The notes under the pieces: model-generated
What the model was told of the DNA's origin: nothing
The model's input: the letters and a program-made list of their open reading frames with translations, nothing else
Database searches by the model: none
Source of the DNA: an uncultured Synechococcus sp.
Lineage (GTDB): Bacteria > Cyanobacteriota > Cyanobacteriia > PCC-6307 > Cyanobiaceae
NCBI GenBank assembly: GCA_913050105.1
Contig: CAJWZN010000018.1
Location: 1 to 16,037 of the forward strand
Reading direction: 5' to 3'
Length of the DNA stretch: 16,037 bases
Part shown: piece by piece, positions 14,011 to 16,037 of the stretch
Position numbering within the stretch: position 1 is the stretch's first letter
Layout of the letters: each line of letters opens with the position of its first letter
Translations under genes and position numbers: made by a program

Positions 14011-16037
14011 TCAGCCGAACTTGCCTGAGGTCGACGCGATCAGGAAGGCCGCGTACGTGAGGACATAGCCGACAGTGAAGTGGGCGAGACCAACAACACG
14101 TGCCTGAACAATCGAGAGAGCAACAGGCTTATCGCGATAACCCATCATGTTGGCGATGGGGCTGCGCTGATGAGCCCAGACGATGGTCTCAATCAGCTCC
14201 TGCCAGTAACCCCGCCAGGAGATCAGGAACATGAAACCAGTTGCCCAAACCAGGTGACCGAAGAGGAACATCCAGGCCCAGACAGCAAGGTTGTTGCTGC
14301 CGAAGGGGTTGTAACCGTTGATCAGCTGGGAGGAGTTGAGCCACAGGTAATCGCGGAACCAACCCATCAGATAGGTGCTGGATTCGTTGAACTGGGCAAC
14401 ATTGCCAGACCAGATGGCCAGGTGTTTCCAGTGCCAGTAGAAGGTCAGCCAACCCACGGTGTTCAAAGCCCAGAAGACGGCCAGATAAAAGGCATCCCAG
14501 GCTGAGATATCGCAGGTGCCGCCACGACCAGGTCCATCACAGGGGAAGGAGTAGCCAAAATCCTTCTTGTCGGGCATCAGCTTGGAGCCACGGGCATCCA
14601 GAGCACCCTTCACAAGGATGAGGGTGGTGGTGTGCAGACCCAGAGCGATCGCATGGTGAACCAGGAAGTCGCCAGGACCGATGGGAAGGAACACATCGGT
14701 ATTGCCATTGATGGCGTCCAACCAGTAGTGGTCACCAGGAATGTTCTGAGACGCCAGGCTGGCGGAGCTCGATGCACTGGAAAGGAGCACGTCAAAGCCG
14801 TAGATCGCCTTGCCGGAAGCGGCCTGAACGAACTGAGCGAAGACGGGTTCCACCAGAATCTGCTTCTCGGGGGTTCCGAAGGCCACGACCACATCGTTGT
14901 GAACGTAAAGGCCGAGGGTGTGGAAACCGAGGAAGAGAGAGACCCAGCTCAGATGGCTGATGATCGCTTCCTTGTGCTCGAGCATCCGGGCCAGGACATT
15001 GTCCTTGTTGGCTTCGGGGTCGTAGTCACGAATGAAGAAGATCGCACCGTGGGCGAAGGCACCGCACATCAAAGCGATGGCGATGTACTGGTGGTGGGTG
15101 TACAGAGCTGCCTGAGTCGTGTAGTCCTTCGCGATGAAGGCATACGACGGCATCGCATACATGTGCTGCGCTACCAGGCTGGTGACCACGCCCAGGGAGG
15201 CGAGAGCCAGACCTAGCTGGAAGTGCAGGCTGTTGTTGATGGTGTCGTAAAGACCCTTGTGGCCAGCACCAAGGTCACCAGGGGTGCCCTTGGGTGGGTT
15301 GTGGGTTTCAAGAATCTCCTTGATGGAGTGACCAATTCCGAAATTGGTCCTGTACATATGGCCGGCGATCACAAAAAGGCAACCGATGGCCAGATGGTGG
15401 TGAGCGATATCTGTGAGCCACAGCGCTTCACTCTGCGGATGGAATCCACCGAGGAACGTGAGAATCGCGGTACCAGCACCTTCAGAACTGCCAAACGCCT
15501 GAGTCAGTGAATCAGGGTTCTGGGCATAAACAGCCCAGTTGCCGGTGAAGAAAGGTCCAAGACCGGCGGGATGAGGAAGAACGTTGAGGAAGTTGTCCCA
15601 ACCAACGTGCTGCCCGCGGGCTTCAGGGATAGCGACGTGGACCAGATGACCGGTCCAGGCAATCGAACTGAAGCCGAACAGAACGGCTAGGTGATGGTTC
15701 AGGCGCGACTCAGCGTTCTTGAACCATGCCAGGGAAGGGCGGAACTTGGGCTGCAGATGCAGCCAACCGGCAAACAGAGCCCAGGCCGACAGGATCATCA
15801 TGAAGATGGAGCCCTGATACAGCTCTGTGTTGGTGCGCATGCCGATCGTGTACCACCAGTGGTACAGACCGGAAAATGCGATGTTCACCGGAGAAGAGGC
15901 TCCCGCCTGAGTGAAGGCCTTGATGGCGCCTTCACCAAAGTGGGGATCCCAGATTGCGTGAGCGATGGGGCGCACGTGCAGAGGGTCGGCGACCCACTGC
16001 TCGAAGTTGCCCTGCCAGGCGATGTGGAACAGGTTTC
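14011..16037 (-). CDS. psaB: Photosystem I P700 chlorophyll a apoprotein A2, N-terminal end cut by window edge
   Basis: PsaB with PsaA forms the photosystem I core heterodimer in the thylakoid membrane, carrying P700, antenna chlorophylls, phylloquinone and the FX cluster. The visible 674 residues begin NLFHIAWQGNFEQWVADP at the right edge, so about 60-70 N-terminal residues are outside. An apparent start at 15975 is internal and not real. The FX loop CDGPGRGGTC is intact (codons between 14541 and 14512), supplying the two Cys of PsaB. The C-terminal FGHLVWATGFMFLISWRG segment carries the P700 His and the quinone-site Trp region. The many HxxxH and HH chlorophyll-ligand stretches are present. 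It ends LIASTSGKFG. psaA is expected upstream, past the window edge. Confidence 0.99.
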   Translation of the reverse strand, partial: NLFHIAWQGNFEQWVADPLHVRPIAHAIWDPHFGEGAIKAFTQAGASSPVNIAFSGLYHWWYTIGMRTNTELYQGSIFMMILSAWALFAGWLHLQPKFRPSLAWFKNAESRLNHHLAVLFGFSSIAWTGHLVHVAIPEARGQHVGWDNFLNVLPHPAGLGPFFTGNWAVYAQNPDSLTQAFGSSEGAGTAILTFLGGFHPQSEALWLTDIAHHHLAIGCLFVIAGHMYRTNFGIGHSIKEILETHNPPKGTPGDLGAGHKGLYDTINNSLHFQLGLALASLGVVTSLVAQHMYAMPSYAFIAKDYTTQAALYTHHQYIAIALMCGAFAHGAIFFIRDYDPEANKDNVLARMLEHKEAIISHLSWVSLFLGFHTLGLYVHNDVVVAFGTPEKQILVEPVFAQFVQAASGKAIYGFDVLLSSASSSASLASQNIPGDHYWLDAINGNTDVFLPIGPGDFLVHHAIALGLHTTTLILVKGALDARGSKLMPDKKDFGYSFPCDGPGRGGTCDISAWDAFYLAVFWALNTVGWLTFYWHWKHLAIWSGNVAQFNESSTYLMGWFRDYLWLNSSQLINGYNPFGSNNLAVWAWMFLFGHLVWATGFMFLISWRGYWQELIETIVWAHQRSPIANMMGYRDKPVALSIVQARVVGLAHFTVGYVLTYAAFLIASTSGKFG

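Noticed and set aside
14632..15216. 194-residue plus-strand open frame opposite psaB
   Set aside because: Shadow of psaB; composition rich in Val, Glu and Gly without family features.

Overview
The window looks like a core stretch of a marine unicellular cyanobacterium, most likely Synechococcus. The evidence is the photosystem I genes (psaB, psaL and a psaI of picocyanobacterial type), the ribosomal order truA-rplM-rpsI-rpmE-prfA, a fairly GC-rich composition judged by eye, short intergenic gaps, and few strong Shine-Dalgarno sites. The exact species cannot be read from the sequence.

Layout. Positions 1-3161 (+) hold a translation cluster: truA (5' end cut by the window edge), rplM, rpsI, rpmE and prfA. 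A possible two-state hairpin leader lies in front of rplM. A small HNH-nuclease-like gene (3165-3665, -) meets prfA tail to tail. Its divergent neighbour is alr (3740-4870, +), followed by tRNA-Ser(GCU) at 4908-4996. Positions 5019-6669 hold two divergent genes with overlapping 5' ends: a class-A-beta-lactamase-like serine hydrolase (-) and an SH3b-NlpC/P60 peptidase (+). Together with alr (D-Ala supply) they give this part a cell-wall flavour. Next come a polyprenyl-phosphate-type GT2 glycosyltransferase (6717-7679, +) and a HEAT-like membrane-anchored protein (7637-8101, -) that overlap at their 3' ends.

Positions 8192-8842 are psaI and psaL, closed by a strong intrinsic terminator at 8874-8908. 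Only 35 bases later begins an RND (HAE1-type) efflux pump (8944-12054, +) without an adaptor or outer-membrane partner in the window. It is followed by a bicupin protein (12169-13128, +). A DUF3598-like lipocalin-fold candidate (13141-13908, -) faces the bicupin gene tail to tail. It lies just downstream of psaB (14011 to beyond the right edge, -), which has its own strong terminator at 13935-13963.

The photosystem I genes therefore lie on both sides of a roughly 5 kb segment with the RND pump, the bicupin and the DUF3598-like gene. psaI-psaL and psaB point toward this segment from opposite strands.

I do not see a clear new multi-gene system, mobile element, CRISPR array or phage region. The points most worth a second look are the possible rplM leader switch, the psaL-RND junction (terminator, full-strength Shine-Dalgarno and small ORF in less than 100 bases), the shared CCATGG start of the two wall hydrolases, a likely missing chlorophyll-ligand His in PsaL, and the reversed metal-ligand distribution in the bicupin.
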